Shown here: positions 23,407 to 33,193 of the stretch, piece after piece
Numbering within the stretch: position 1 is the first letter of the stretch
Layout of the letters: each line of letters begins with the position of its first letter
Assembly: GCA_964617825.1 (NCBI GenBank)
Contig: CAZTWL010000002.1
Location: 1-64,000 of the forward strand
DNA length: 64,000 bases
Reading direction: 5' to 3'
Origin: VSJD01 sp964617825
GTDB lineage: Bacteria > Verrucomicrobiota > Kiritimatiellia > JAAZAB01
Program-made: the position numbers and the translations under genes
The notes under the pieces: generated by a model
Databases searched by the model: none
Told to the model about the DNA's origin: nothing
Seen by the model: only the letters and a program-made list of their open reading frames with translations

Positions 23407-25533
23407 TCATGCCTGCCGATCGGCACGCCGGATAACCATCTCCTGCCAATCCTTGTTCAGGGTATGAAAGCGGGCGCACCAGCCGGCAATGCGCACCACC
23501 AGGTTGGGGTATTGCTCCGGATGTTTCTGGGCATCGCGCAGCAGCGCGGCATCGATTACGTCCACGTTCAGGTAAAATCCACCCAGCTGCAGAAACGTTT
23601 TGAGAATGCCTGCGAGCGCATCGATTCCCGCCGCGCCTTGCACACAGGACGGATGGAACCGGATTTCCAGTGTCCCGCCGTTCGGCAAGCGGGTGAAATC
23701 CGCCTTGCAATAGGATTTGATCGCGGCCAGGGGCCCGTCACGCTGCGTTCCCGGCGTCGGCGAAAAATTCGTCGCAAGAATGTCGCCTTTGCGGAACCCG
23801 TGCGCCACGGCCTTGCGCTGCGTGCGCCACTCGATCTCGCGCCCGAAAGTGCTGATCCCCGCGGGGCGATAGACCCCGTTACGGAACGGGAGTTTGCCGA
23901 CAAGTTCCGTATAATCGTTGAACAAACGGAGCATCATGGAATCGGCTCTGGCGTCGTCGTTCCCATAGGCCGGCATGGTCTTGAGGATCTGCCGGCGCAA
24001 AGGTTCATGTCCCGCCCAGTCCGCGCGCAAGATCTCCACAAATTCAGGCAGCGTGAGCCGCCGCTCTTCATAAACCAGTTGCTTGATGACCACCAGACTG
24101 TCGGCGGCATCGGCCATGCCGCCCGCATGCGGCGACCGGATGCTGTAACGCGCGCCGCGATCGTTATATCCCCGCCCGTTTTTAATACAGTCCTCGATCA
24201 GCATCGAGATCAGCGTGGCCGGATGACCGCTGGCAAACGAGTTGTCGATCTCCTGTTGGACCCCATCCAAGGTTTCTCCGAGCCGGGCCAGAAACGCGCC
24301 ATAGAGCGCATCGAAATCGCGATAGGCGGGAACAGGACCTTGATCCCGATCCAGGCCCAGGACTTTTTGAAGGGGAATCAGCAGATCGAACGGCCGGTAT
24401 CCAAATGCGGTCTTGCCGGGGATGATAACCTCCCAGCAGCCGTCATTGGCAAACCCGCGCGCCTCTTCCAGGGGAATGCCGAATTTTACCAGCCCGCGAA
24501 CGACCACGTCTTCGTTGTAAATCGAAACGATCCCGCCGCCGCGCGCCTGCACTTCCGCAACCCGGCGGATTAACTTCGCCGGCGACTTTTTGCACAGGCG
24601 AACGCCGACAGGAAAATCGCTGATGTGCAACTCTTCGACAATGTCCAGCACCAGGTACGTAACGTCGTTGGTCACGTCCCTACCCTGCGCATCGACCCCG
24701 GAAAGGACAATGTTCTGATAATGCTGGGCATCGCCGGACCCCGGCATATTGTTGTAACCGATCCACTCGGTGCCCTTGATCCAGAAATGCGCCAATATTT
24801 CCCGGGCTTCATCCAGAGTAATGCGCTTGGCGCGCAGATCGCACTCCAGGTACGGCCCAAGCATCCGGTCAATCCGGCCGATGCCCGACCAGTTGCCGCA
24901 CAGCCGCTGAAACGCGAACATGAACCACAGGGACTGGACGGCCTCGCCGAACGTTTCCGGCGCATTCTCCGGCACATTGCGCAGGTTGGCCAGCACCCGC
25001 CGGTAATGGACCTGCTGGTCGCCGGAAGATTGGGCAATCCGCTCTTCCAGCAACGCAACATGCCGCCGATGCCATATTCCGGCGGCATCCAGGCAAACCA
25101 GCATGGCCTGCAAAAGGTCTTTGCCTTGCGCATCGAGATCGTTGCGTGCGCACCGTTGCTCGATTTCCAAACGCAGTCCCTTGTACCCCAGCGTCAGGAT
25201 GCGATCGAACCCCAAAGTGAGATGGCTCGTGCTCCCCCCTCCGAGGACGGGAGTGGTATGGCCGGGCGCTTCCCGATAGGTGGCCGCGCCAACGATGCGC
25301 TCCTCGGGCAAAATGCGCAGCGGCGCGTTCTCGGCAATGAGCCTGACCGCCAACGCATACTTCATTTCCCGGGTCGCGCCGGCCTGGGGCAAACGCGCGG
25401 CCAGCGCGGGATCGGCATTTATGAGTTGGCGCCCGAACTCGCCGCTCAGGCCCCGGCGCGCCAGGCTAACCGTTGCGGCATTCAGCCGGCTTGGATTTTG
25501 CACGGGAACATCCGAACCGGATGTTTTATTCAT
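23407..25533 (-). CDS. Glycyl-radical enzyme (pyruvate formate-lyase family), substrate unknown
   Basis: 708 residues starting at the ATG at 25533, preceded by AGGAG; an upstream ATG adds eight residues. The active-site Cys is in FANDGCWEVIIPG (about Cys366), and the C-terminal radical-forming loop reads RIAGWCARF (Gly about 684; most family members have R-V-x-G-Y-S-A). It resembles the dehydratase/lyase branch rather than pyruvate formate-lyase itself. Oxygen-sensitive catalysis implies an anaerobic lifestyle. Activation needs a radical-SAM activase, which is absent from both sides. The AraC regulator on the opposite strand probably controls it. Confidence 0.85.
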   Translation of the reverse strand: MNKTSGSDVPVQNPSRLNAATVSLARRGLSGEFGRQLINADPALAARLPQAGATREMKYALAVRLIAENAPLRILPEERIVGAATYREAPGHTTPVLGGGSTSHLTLGFDRILTLGYKGLRLEIEQRCARNDLDAQGKDLLQAMLVCLDAAGIWHRRHVALLEERIAQSSGDQQVHYRRVLANLRNVPENAPETFGEAVQSLWFMFAFQRLCGNWSGIGRIDRMLGPYLECDLRAKRITLDEAREILAHFWIKGTEWIGYNNMPGSGDAQHYQNIVLSGVDAQGRDVTNDVTYLVLDIVEELHISDFPVGVRLCKKSPAKLIRRVAEVQARGGGIVSIYNEDVVVRGLVKFGIPLEEARGFANDGCWEVIIPGKTAFGYRPFDLLIPLQKVLGLDRDQGPVPAYRDFDALYGAFLARLGETLDGVQQEIDNSFASGHPATLISMLIEDCIKNGRGYNDRGARYSIRSPHAGGMADAADSLVVIKQLVYEERRLTLPEFVEILRADWAGHEPLRRQILKTMPAYGNDDARADSMMLRLFNDYTELVGKLPFRNGVYRPAGISTFGREIEWRTQRKAVAHGFRKGDILATNFSPTPGTQRDGPLAAIKSYCKADFTRLPNGGTLEIRFHPSCVQGAAGIDALAGILKTFLQLGGFYLNVDVIDAALLRDAQKHPEQYPNLVVRIAGWCARFHTLNKDWQEMVIRRADRQA

Positions 25534-25748
25534 GGCGCTCCTACGCAATGCATACATTATACTCCTGCAGTCCGATCATCATGCCGGCTCGCACCAACCG
25601 GCGCGACACTTGCACCGGGCCCAGAGCGGCTGAAAATCGCGCCCGTTATTAATATCGACAATATAGCCGCACACTGTTGGCTTGCCAATAGCCCCCTCTC
25701 CTGTAATTATATATAAAACTACTGGACGCCAGCGAGGAAGCAAAACCC

Positions 25749-26594
25749 ATGACCTGTTTACTGGACTCGATTCAGCCCGGCGATCTAAGACTGGAGACTT
25801 ATTCCGTTGGCAAGATTCAGTGCGCCCACGACGGCTGGGTGCACTGCAAAACCGTGCCTTATACCATCATCGCGCAGGTCATTCATGGGCGCTACACCAT
25901 TGATTGCCCGGGGAGATCGGCCATCATCCAGCCGCGCCAGGCTTTTCTGACCGGCGCCAACCTGCCCTTGCGCATCATTCATCACTGCGACCCGCGGCAG
26001 GGAACGATGGCCGCCCGTTATCTGCACTTCCATTTCACCCTGCTGGGCGCCCTGGATTTCACCGCTTTGCTCGATATGCCGCTCTGCCTCGAGGCTAAAG
26101 TCGCCGAACCGTTCGGGAACCTGATCGAGGAGCTTCTGGCCGCCGAAGCCGCCCCGCGCACATTATGCCAGCTGGCCCGCCGCCACGAACTGCTCTGGCG
26201 CGCCTTGCGACTGTTGTGCGCGGCGGTCCCACCGCGCCCGGATTATGTCAACTTCATGGGCTCCACAAAGCGACTGCTCCCCGTATTGGCTCACATTCGC
26301 GAACACCTCGGCGATCCGCTCAAGGTCAGCGACCTGGCAAGCCGGGCGCATCTATCGCCTTCCCGCTTTTATACATTCTTCAAGCATTGGATCGGCCGGT
26401 CGCCCATGGATTACGTCAAACACCTGCGGCTGACGGAAGCCTGCCGGCGGCTGGCGGTCACCGACGACCCCCTGCGCACGATCGCCGACGCTACCGGCTT
26501 CTGCAATCCGTTCCATCTAAGCCGGGAATTCAAAAACCTGTTCGGTCAAAGCCCATCCACCTACCGCAAGAACTACGACCGGTCGCTGGGGTAG
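25749..26594 (+). CDS. AraC family transcriptional regulator
   Basis: 281 residues. The N-terminal cupin-like sensing domain covers about 15-150. The two helix-turn-helix units of the AraC DNA-binding domain follow: KVSDLASRAHLSPSRFYTFFK and the signature GFCNPFHLSREFKNLFGQSPSTYRK at the end. It is divergent from the glycyl-radical gene with a 215-bp shared intergenic region, the usual arrangement for a local activator that responds to the substrate. GAGGAAGC precedes ATG 25749. Confidence 0.88.
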   Translation: MTCLLDSIQPGDLRLETYSVGKIQCAHDGWVHCKTVPYTIIAQVIHGRYTIDCPGRSAIIQPRQAFLTGANLPLRIIHHCDPRQGTMAARYLHFHFTLLGALDFTALLDMPLCLEAKVAEPFGNLIEELLAAEAAPRTLCQLARRHELLWRALRLLCAAVPPRPDYVNFMGSTKRLLPVLAHIREHLGDPLKVSDLASRAHLSPSRFYTFFKHWIGRSPMDYVKHLRLTEACRRLAVTDDPLRTIADATGFCNPFHLSREFKNLFGQSPSTYRKNYDRSLG

Positions 26595-26895
26595 ACAGGC
26601 AAAACCTGCATCAATCAACCGCGGATTACACTGCAATGGAGACAACGACTTGCGTAACGCGGCTTAATTCATTCCATATCAGCGTCATCCGTCCTATGCG
26701 TGATAATAATTTTTTGCACCAACAGTCGCATCGTTGGACTGGGCCGCATATCACGCCGGGAGATGGCGTCCGCAATGTGCAATTCGGCGCCCGCCGCCCG
26801 GCGGGATTTGCAGAAAATACCTTGCTGCTCTTGCGCAAAGCTCGTATTATTCGCATGTCCAAGTTGGTCTTGGTCCATTCATCCGGAGAAATATT
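26595..26895. other. Intergenic region upstream of chemoreceptor operon
   Basis: No gene is evident. It holds a plausible sigma-70 promoter close to the chemoreceptor start and some A/T-rich sequence (AATAATTTTTT near 26704) that could reduce read-through from the AraC gene. Confidence 0.5.
26822..26850 (+). promoter_or_regulatory. Putative sigma-70 promoter of chemosensory operon
   Basis: TTGCTG and TATTAT are separated by 17 bases, and the -10 box ends 45 bases before the ATG at 26896. The match to consensus is 4/6 and 5/6. Confidence 0.4.
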
Positions 26896-29094
26896 ATGCA
26901 ATTGACGTTGAAAAATAAAATCGTGTGGCTTGCCGTGCTGGCGGCCGTATTGCCGGTGCTGGTGATGTCGGCGCTGATCCTGACCCAAAAGCAGGATCTG
27001 ATGGCCAACATCGTCGAAGACATGAACGCGATCGCCAAGAACGAAACCGGCCGGATCGCAAAATTAGTCTATCAAATGTGCGAAATGTCCAACCGCCGCA
27101 CGGAACAGCGTTTGCGCGAACACATCGAAGCGGCCCTGACCGAACTCAACGCCCAGGGTCAGATTGCGTTCGGCACCAACGAGATTGCCTGGGCGGCCCG
27201 CAACCAATTTACCCAGCAGGCGACCAATATTTCCCTGCCCGCGATGATGCTGGGCCAGACGCAACTAACACCGAACACCGATCTCAAGACGCCCAGTCCG
27301 GTCGTAGATGTGGTCACCAAGTTCGCCCAGTGCTACTGCACCATTTTTCAGCGCATGAATGAAGAAGGCGACATGTTGCGAGTGGCCACAACCGTGCCGA
27401 CAGCCGACGGCAAGCGGGCCATCGGCACGTTTATCGCCCACCATACCGCCCAGGGCGAGGAAACTCCGGTTCTGGCCACCGTGCTGAAGGGCGAGACCTA
27501 CGTCGGACGCGCCCTGGTGCTGGACCAGTGGCACGCCGCCGCTTATGAGCCGATCTGGGACTCTCCCGCCAAAAAAAGAGTGATTGGCATGCTTTATGTC
27601 GGCTTCAACCTGGACAAGGATAACCAGGAACTGCGCAACGCCATCCTCTCGACGGTTGTCGGCAAAACCGGCTACGTCTGGGTTCTCGCCGGCAAGGGCG
27701 AACAACACGGGACCTACATCATTTCCAAGGATGGCGAAGACGATGGGGTTAGTCTCTGGGACGCCAAGGATTCGAATGACGAGTACTTTGTCCGCGAGAT
27801 TATTGCCAAGGCCATGGCAACCACCAATGGCTCCACCGATTATCAGCGCTATCTTTGGCAGCGCAAGGGCGAAGCGGCGCCCCGCATGAAAGTGGCCGCA
27901 CTGACGTATTTCCCGGCCTGGGACTGGGTCATAGGCGCCGGAATGTATGAGGATGACTACCACGGCGTGCTGGCCAAACTGGATGCCGCCGTGGATCGGC
28001 TCCTCCTGGTCGGCCCCCTGGGTGGCGTCATCGTAATGTTCGTGGCCATCGTCCTGGCCCTTTTGATCGGCGCCGCCATCGCCAAACCGATCAACAAAAT
28101 AATCGCCGTGGCCAAGATCATTGCCGAAGGCAACCTGGCCGAAGCCAACCAGGCCATAACCGCCATGCAACCGACGATGCAGAAAAAAGCCATAGACGAG
28201 CCTTCCCAATTATTTGCCGCCGTCTCCACCATGACCCAGCGCCTGATTTCGCTGGTTGGCCAGGTGCAGCGCTCGAGCGTGCAACTGGTGTCCACCGCCA
28301 CGGAAATTGCCGCCGCCTCCCACCAGCAGGAAGCTTCCGTGACGGAATTCGGCGCATCCACAACCGAAGTGACTGCCGCCGTCAAGGAAATCTCGGCCAC
28401 CTCGCAGGAACTGGTCCGGACCATGCAGGACGTCAAAACCGTGTCCGCCGAAACCGAAGGCCTGGCCGATACCGGCCGCGCCGGCCTGACCGGCATGGAA
28501 GGCTCCATGCGCCAACTCGCCGAGGCAACCTCCGCCATTTCCGCGCGCCTGGCAGTGATCAACGAGAAGGCCAACGCCATCAACAGCATGGTGACCACGA
28601 TCACCAAGGTGGCTGACCAGACAAACCTGCTCTCGCTCAACGCCGCGATCGAGGCGGAAAAGGCCGGCGAATACGGGCTGGGCTTCTCGGTCGTGGCCCG
28701 CGAAATCCGGCGCCTGGCAGATCAAACCGCCGTGGCTTCGCTTGAAATCGACCAGACCGTCCGCGAAATGCAGTCCTCCGTGACAGCCGGGGTCATGGAA
28801 ATGGACAAGTTCACCGGCGAAGTCTCCCAGGGAGTTCGCGCGGTCAGCGAAATCGGCGTGCAGATGGGACGAATCATCGAGCAGGTTAAAGTGTTGACCC
28901 CGCGTTTCGAATCGGTCAACGACGGCATGCAGGCCCAGTCTTCAGGTGCGCGGCAAATCAGCGACGCCATGATCCAGTTAAGCGACGGCGCCCACCAGAC
29001 CAGGGAATCGCTGCGCCAATTTAACGAGGCCACGGAACAATTAAAGGAAGCCGCCCGGGGTCTTCAACAGGAAGCGGCCCAATTCAAAGTGTAA
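26896..29094 (+). CDS. Methyl-accepting chemotaxis protein with periplasmic Cache-type sensor
   Basis: 732 residues. A first membrane helix at 8-28, a long periplasmic region (about 30-365) with Cache_3-Cache_2 type features (WDSPAKKRVIGMLYVG, VGKTGYVWVL, FPAWDWVIGAGMYEDDY), a second helix at about 378-400, a short linker and a cytoplasmic signalling domain. The hairpin tip reads TKVADQTNLLSLNAAIEAEKAGEYGLGFSVVA with methylatable Glu/Gln flanks. First gene of the operon; GGAGA precedes ATG 26896. It is the WspA position of a Wsp-like system. It lacks a C-terminal CheR/CheB-tethering pentapeptide. Confidence 0.88.
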   Translation: MQLTLKNKIVWLAVLAAVLPVLVMSALILTQKQDLMANIVEDMNAIAKNETGRIAKLVYQMCEMSNRRTEQRLREHIEAALTELNAQGQIAFGTNEIAWAARNQFTQQATNISLPAMMLGQTQLTPNTDLKTPSPVVDVVTKFAQCYCTIFQRMNEEGDMLRVATTVPTADGKRAIGTFIAHHTAQGEETPVLATVLKGETYVGRALVLDQWHAAAYEPIWDSPAKKRVIGMLYVGFNLDKDNQELRNAILSTVVGKTGYVWVLAGKGEQHGTYIISKDGEDDGVSLWDAKDSNDEYFVREIIAKAMATTNGSTDYQRYLWQRKGEAAPRMKVAALTYFPAWDWVIGAGMYEDDYHGVLAKLDAAVDRLLLVGPLGGVIVMFVAIVLALLIGAAIAKPINKIIAVAKIIAEGNLAEANQAITAMQPTMQKKAIDEPSQLFAAVSTMTQRLISLVGQVQRSSVQLVSTATEIAAASHQQEASVTEFGASTTEVTAAVKEISATSQELVRTMQDVKTVSAETEGLADTGRAGLTGMEGSMRQLAEATSAISARLAVINEKANAINSMVTTITKVADQTNLLSLNAAIEAEKAGEYGLGFSVVAREIRRLADQTAVASLEIDQTVREMQSSVTAGVMEMDKFTGEVSQGVRAVSEIGVQMGRIIEQVKVLTPRFESVNDGMQAQSSGARQISDAMIQLSDGAHQTRESLRQFNEATEQLKEAARGLQQEAAQFKV

Positions 29095-29217
29095 GGCGGG
29101 CTTGGAGAGGCTGCCGAAAAGTTGTCGGATCTTTCCTTTGGGCTTTTCCCAGCCTCTGTGGATTTCGACAGCCCGGCTGGCCTACCGGGCGTTTTGAACG
29201 GCAAGCAGGAATATGCA

Positions 29218-31158
29218 ATGAAAACATTCGGCGTGCGAGCAAAGATCGTCGTACCGACCATTCTATTGTTCATCCTCAGCCTGGGCGCCTCGACCTGGTT
29301 GACCTATCGCGTATCGCGCGCAGCCATGGAACAATCCGCCCAGGAGCATGTGAGCCAGGTTGCCGACACAACCGCTAAAATCATTTCCATCTGGATAACC
29401 GAACGGCAGCGCGAAATAATCTCCTGGACCGACCGTTCCGCGTTGCATGCCATTGTGGCCGCGACATCCGCCGCGCCGCGGGCGGAAATCGACGCGGCCA
29501 TCGCCATGCTCCAGCGCTTCAACAAGGAAGCGCCCTGGTACGAAATTCTTGTGGTTACGGACCGGAAAGGCGTGGCAATCTGTTCCTCGACTCCCGAAAT
29601 TTCCAAAGGCATGAAGATCACGGACCGCGATTACTTTCTGAAGGCCATGGCGGGCGAGGTCGTGGTCTCCGATGTCGTCAAGAGCAAGACATCGGGCAAA
29701 CCGGTGGTCGTGGTGGTTGCGCCCATCCGGTCCGGCGCCGAGCCCATCGGCATTCTCCTGGGCGCCGTGGACATGGAATATTTTTCGCGGCAGTTCGTTC
29801 AACCGCTCAAGATCGGACCTTCGGGCTATGTTTTCGTGGCGGATCGCCTGGGAGTCATCTGCTCCCATCCGGACGCCTCCCTGGTAATGGCCACCAATCT
29901 GGCGAGCCTGGCTTTCGGCTCGGATATCATGGAGCGTAAAAACGGCGACATGCGCTATACATATAAGGACGACGAGGTCCTGGCATCCTACCGGACCGAA
30001 CCGGTATTCGGGTGGATCGTTGTCGCGCGCGCCATGACCGCGGAGGTGATGAGTTCGTCGCGCACCATCCGCGACTTGAATTTGAAGGTCGGGCTGACTG
30101 CCATCCTGCTGACCATCCTGGTGTTGCTGCTGCTTTCAAGGTCCATTACGCGCACGATCACGGACCTGGCGGGCGTGGCGGGCTTGATCACGCGCGGACG
30201 GATTGCCGAGGCCCGCCAGTCGATTGCGCAAATCAACCTGAAGCGGCGTCCGCCGCGGGACGAGACCGGCCGGCTCTGGCATTCCATGTCGGCCATGGCC
30301 GACAGCCTTAATTCGCTGGTGGGCCAGGTTCAGCAGTCCAGCGTCCAGCTGGTGTCGACGGCCACGGGTATCGAGAGCGCCGCACATGCGCAGGAAGCGG
30401 TCATCGCCAATTTCGGCGCCTCGACCACGCAAGTGGTCGCAGCGGCCAAACAAATCTCGGCCACATCCCAGGAGCTTTCCCAAACCATGGAAACGGTGAA
30501 AAACGTGGCGGAAGGCGCCGCCACGCTGGCCGATACCGGCCGCACCGGCCTGACCGGCATGGAGAGCTCGATCCGCCAATTGGCCAAGGCCGCGGGTTCC
30601 ATTTCAGAAAAGCTGGCCGCCATCAACGCGCAAGCCGGCACGATCGGCGGAGTGGTGACCACGATCACCAAGGTGGCCGATCAAACCAATCTGCTATCGC
30701 TGAATGCCGCAATCGAGGCGGAAAAGGCCGGCCAATACGGGCAGGGCTTCGCGGTTGTTGCCCGTGAAATCCGCCGGCTGGCGGACCAGACCGCCGTGGC
30801 TACGCTGGATATCGAGCGCATGGTAAAGAAAATGCAGGCAGCCGTGGCCGCCGGCGTCATGGAAATGAACCAGTTCAGCAGCGAAGTCAGCCGCGGCACG
30901 GCGGCAATGGGAGCCATCAGCCGTCCCCTGGCGGACATCATCCTGCAGGTAAAAGAACTCACCCCAAAATTCGAAACGGTAAACGACGGCATGCATGCGC
31001 AATCGCAGGGCGCCCAGCAGATCAGCCAGGCTTTGGCGCAGATCAGCCAGGGCGCCGTCAAAACAACGGAGTCCTTGAAGCAATTCAACGAAGCCACCGC
31101 ACAGTTACGCAATGCCGCCCAGCGCCTGCAGACGGAAGTGGCTGAATTCAAAGTTTAA
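29218..31158 (+). CDS. Methyl-accepting chemotaxis protein with dCache sensor
   Basis: 646 residues. Signal-anchor helix at 11-30, a double-Cache (dCache_1) periplasmic sensor (YEILVVTDRKGVAICSS, ITDRDYFLKAMAGE, IGPSGYVFVADRLG, VFGWIVVARA), second membrane helix at about 282-302, a HAMP-like linker, then an MCP signalling domain nearly identical in layout to the previous receptor (TITKVADQTNLLSLNAAIEAEKAG). The two signalling domains are close paralogues while the sensor domains differ, so both probably feed one kinase. ATG 29218 opens the anchor helix. Confidence 0.88.
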   Translation: MKTFGVRAKIVVPTILLFILSLGASTWLTYRVSRAAMEQSAQEHVSQVADTTAKIISIWITERQREIISWTDRSALHAIVAATSAAPRAEIDAAIAMLQRFNKEAPWYEILVVTDRKGVAICSSTPEISKGMKITDRDYFLKAMAGEVVVSDVVKSKTSGKPVVVVVAPIRSGAEPIGILLGAVDMEYFSRQFVQPLKIGPSGYVFVADRLGVICSHPDASLVMATNLASLAFGSDIMERKNGDMRYTYKDDEVLASYRTEPVFGWIVVARAMTAEVMSSSRTIRDLNLKVGLTAILLTILVLLLLSRSITRTITDLAGVAGLITRGRIAEARQSIAQINLKRRPPRDETGRLWHSMSAMADSLNSLVGQVQQSSVQLVSTATGIESAAHAQEAVIANFGASTTQVVAAAKQISATSQELSQTMETVKNVAEGAATLADTGRTGLTGMESSIRQLAKAAGSISEKLAAINAQAGTIGGVVTTITKVADQTNLLSLNAAIEAEKAGQYGQGFAVVAREIRRLADQTAVATLDIERMVKKMQAAVAAGVMEMNQFSSEVSRGTAAMGAISRPLADIILQVKELTPKFETVNDGMHAQSQGAQQISQALAQISQGAVKTTESLKQFNEATAQLRNAAQRLQTEVAEFKV

Positions 31159-31243
31159 AAGACAAAAAGACATGATTTTTCCGTGAATACCGGCAACGGA
31201 ATGCGCAGATTAAAACTCGTCTACAGTTGATTAGAGTATAACA

Positions 31244-31421
31244 TTAGCATCCCACAGGATGCTCTGGCTGAGGGCTGTGGGCCGTAGACCGTAGGAAAAC
31301 ACCAAGAAAAGAGATTATTATGAAAAGCTCTTCAAAATCCTCAGTTCCGGTTTTTCCAACTTGGCTTTATTCGATTCCGACCTACAGCCTACAGTCCGAG
31401 GCGTCCCTGTAGGACGCTAGT
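31244..31421. repeat. Interspersed 180-bp palindromic repeat, copy A
   Basis: The left end has hairpin AGCATCC-CACA-GGATGCT and the right end GCGTCC-CTGTA-GGACGC. Between them GGCTGTGGGCCGTAGACCGT is loosely inverted relative to CCTACAGCCTACAGTC. A second copy lies at 57238-57420. It separates the second receptor from cheW. Confidence 0.85.
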
Positions 31422-31436
31422 GAAAGTATAACTATT

Positions 31437-31904
31437 ATGCTGTTCATCGCTTTCAAAGCCGGGAATGCCGATTATGCCCTGGAAGCAAACAAGGTTGTCG
31501 CGGTGGTGCCGTTCGTAACCTTGCAGGCCTGTCCGGGCGCGCCCGCCTATATCGCCGGAATGGCTAATTATCGCGGCACAAGCGTGCCGGTCATCAATCT
31601 CGTCCGCCTGGTTGGCGGCACGGACTGCGCCGCATTCCTGAGCACCCGGATCGTTTTGACGGAATATACCGGGCAGAACAACCGCCGGCGGCTTATCGGA
31701 CTCCTGGCCGAAACGGTTACGAACACCGTGGAACGCGCCGAATCCGATTTCAATCAAAATAACGTCGCCATGCCCGGCAGCCCGTATCCCGGCAAGCTGG
31801 CCGTCAGCGGAACCGGATTTATTCAGCGGATCGAAGTCGCCCGTCTGATGCCGAGTGAATTGGAACAAATGCTGTTTGCGGAACCGGAGAAGTCCGTATC
31901 ATGA
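31437..31904 (+). CDS. CheW-like coupling protein (WspB position)
   Basis: 155 residues made of a single CheW domain, with the typical PGAPAYIAGMANYRGTSVPVINL stretch that follows the first beta-barrel. It couples chemoreceptors to CheA. The stop overlaps the start of cheR by four bases (ATGA). Confidence 0.88.
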   Translation: MLFIAFKAGNADYALEANKVVAVVPFVTLQACPGAPAYIAGMANYRGTSVPVINLVRLVGGTDCAAFLSTRIVLTEYTGQNNRRRLIGLLAETVTNTVERAESDFNQNNVAMPGSPYPGKLAVSGTGFIQRIEVARLMPSELEQMLFAEPEKSVS

Positions 31905-33193
31905 AGGCCATCACCGTGCAACAATGGCTGGCCGGGGAAATCGGCCTGGATGCCTCCACCCTGGGGCCGCAGGCCGTGGCCAATGCCGTCAAGCGGCGCA
32001 TGGCAGCTTTGAACCTGACCAAAGAAAGCGATTATCTGGAGCGTTTGTACACGGCGCCCGGCGAGCGCCCGGCTTTGATCGAGCTGATCGTAGTGCCGGA
32101 AACCTGGTTCTTCCGCGATCGCGAGCCGTTCGTTTTTCTGGCCAAGCACGTAAAGACAACATGGCTGACCGCGCTGCCCAAAGACCGGCTGCGGGTCTTG
32201 AGCGTTCCCTGCTCCTCGGGGGAGGAGCCGTATTCCATTGCCATGACGCTTCTAGCAGCGGGTCTTCCTCCCGATCGTTTCGGGATTGACGCCGTCGACA
32301 TCAATCCGGCCATGCTGCAAAAGGCCGCAAAAGGCGTCTATGGCCCAAATTCCTTCCGGAGCGGATTGCTGCCGGATTGCGAGCGTTATTTCACGAGCGA
32401 AGGCGCCGCGCGCCTTGTCGACCCCATCGTCCGCGACTGCATCCGGTTCATCCAAGGCAACATTATGGGCACGCCGGATTTCGCCGCCGACCAGACCTAC
32501 GACGTCGTGTTCTGCCGCAATTTGCTGATTTACCAGCACATGCAGGCGCGCGCCCAAATCATCGCCACTTTGGATCGCCTGCTGAAACCGGAAGGCCTGT
32601 TGTTTGTGGGGCACGCCGAAATGATGCCGCTGCTTTCGGACCGCTATGTGCCGGCCCGCCACAACAGCGCTTTTGCCTATTGCAAAACGAAAACCAAGCA
32701 AGGTCATACCGCCACCGAAGCGGCAGCCACAGGCAATGCAGGCCAACACGCGCGCTCGGATCATGTCCCGGCAGACCTGGGCGGGGGGCGCACCAGCGCA
32801 CCGCGCCAGGCACCCGCCCCTGCAGCCAAGGCAACACCTGCGGCCAGTCCTTTGCCGGAATCCAGGCCGGAGCCGTCATCACGGCTGGACGTCATCCGCG
32901 TTCTGGCGGATCAGGGACGCCTGGGCGAGGCTGCCGCAATGTGCCGTGACCTGCTGCAGTCCCATCCTCAGCTGGCGCAAGCCCACTTCCTCCTGGGTGT
33001 CATCCGGACAGCGGAGGGACAAGTTCAAGCGGCGGAGGAATGCCTGAACCGCGCGTTATACCTCGATGCGGAATACTACGACGCCTTGATTCATCTTTCC
33101 CTGCTGAAAGCGCGCCGCGGCGACGAAGAGGGCGCCGCGCGCTTGCGCCGGCGCGCTGAACGAGTCCGTGACCATTCCAGGGTGACAACATGA
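31901..33193 (+). CDS. CheR-type receptor methyltransferase with C-terminal TPR (WspC-like)
   Basis: 430 residues. The CheR methyltransferase domain occupies about 1-260: PETWFFRD (receptor contact) and LSVPCSSGEEPYSIAM at about 100-115, the SAM-binding loop. A Pro/Ala-rich linker leads to tetratricopeptide repeats at about 325-425 (RVLADQGRLGEAAAMCRDLL, AHFLLGVIRTAEGQVQAAEE). A CheR fused to TPR is the hallmark of WspC-like proteins. It methylates Glu residues of the chemoreceptors. Start and stop both overlap neighbours by four bases. Confidence 0.9.
   Translation: MKAITVQQWLAGEIGLDASTLGPQAVANAVKRRMAALNLTKESDYLERLYTAPGERPALIELIVVPETWFFRDREPFVFLAKHVKTTWLTALPKDRLRVLSVPCSSGEEPYSIAMTLLAAGLPPDRFGIDAVDINPAMLQKAAKGVYGPNSFRSGLLPDCERYFTSEGAARLVDPIVRDCIRFIQGNIMGTPDFAADQTYDVVFCRNLLIYQHMQARAQIIATLDRLLKPEGLLFVGHAEMMPLLSDRYVPARHNSAFAYCKTKTKQGHTATEAAATGNAGQHARSDHVPADLGGGRTSAPRQAPAPAAKATPAASPLPESRPEPSSRLDVIRVLADQGRLGEAAAMCRDLLQSHPQLAQAHFLLGVIRTAEGQVQAAEECLNRALYLDAEYYDALIHLSLLKARRGDEEGAARLRRRAERVRDHSRVTT

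Noticed and set aside
23263..25716. Two long + strand frames (436 and 363 codons) opposite the glycyl-radical gene
   Set aside because: The minus-strand gene has both catalytic motifs; these are its shadows.
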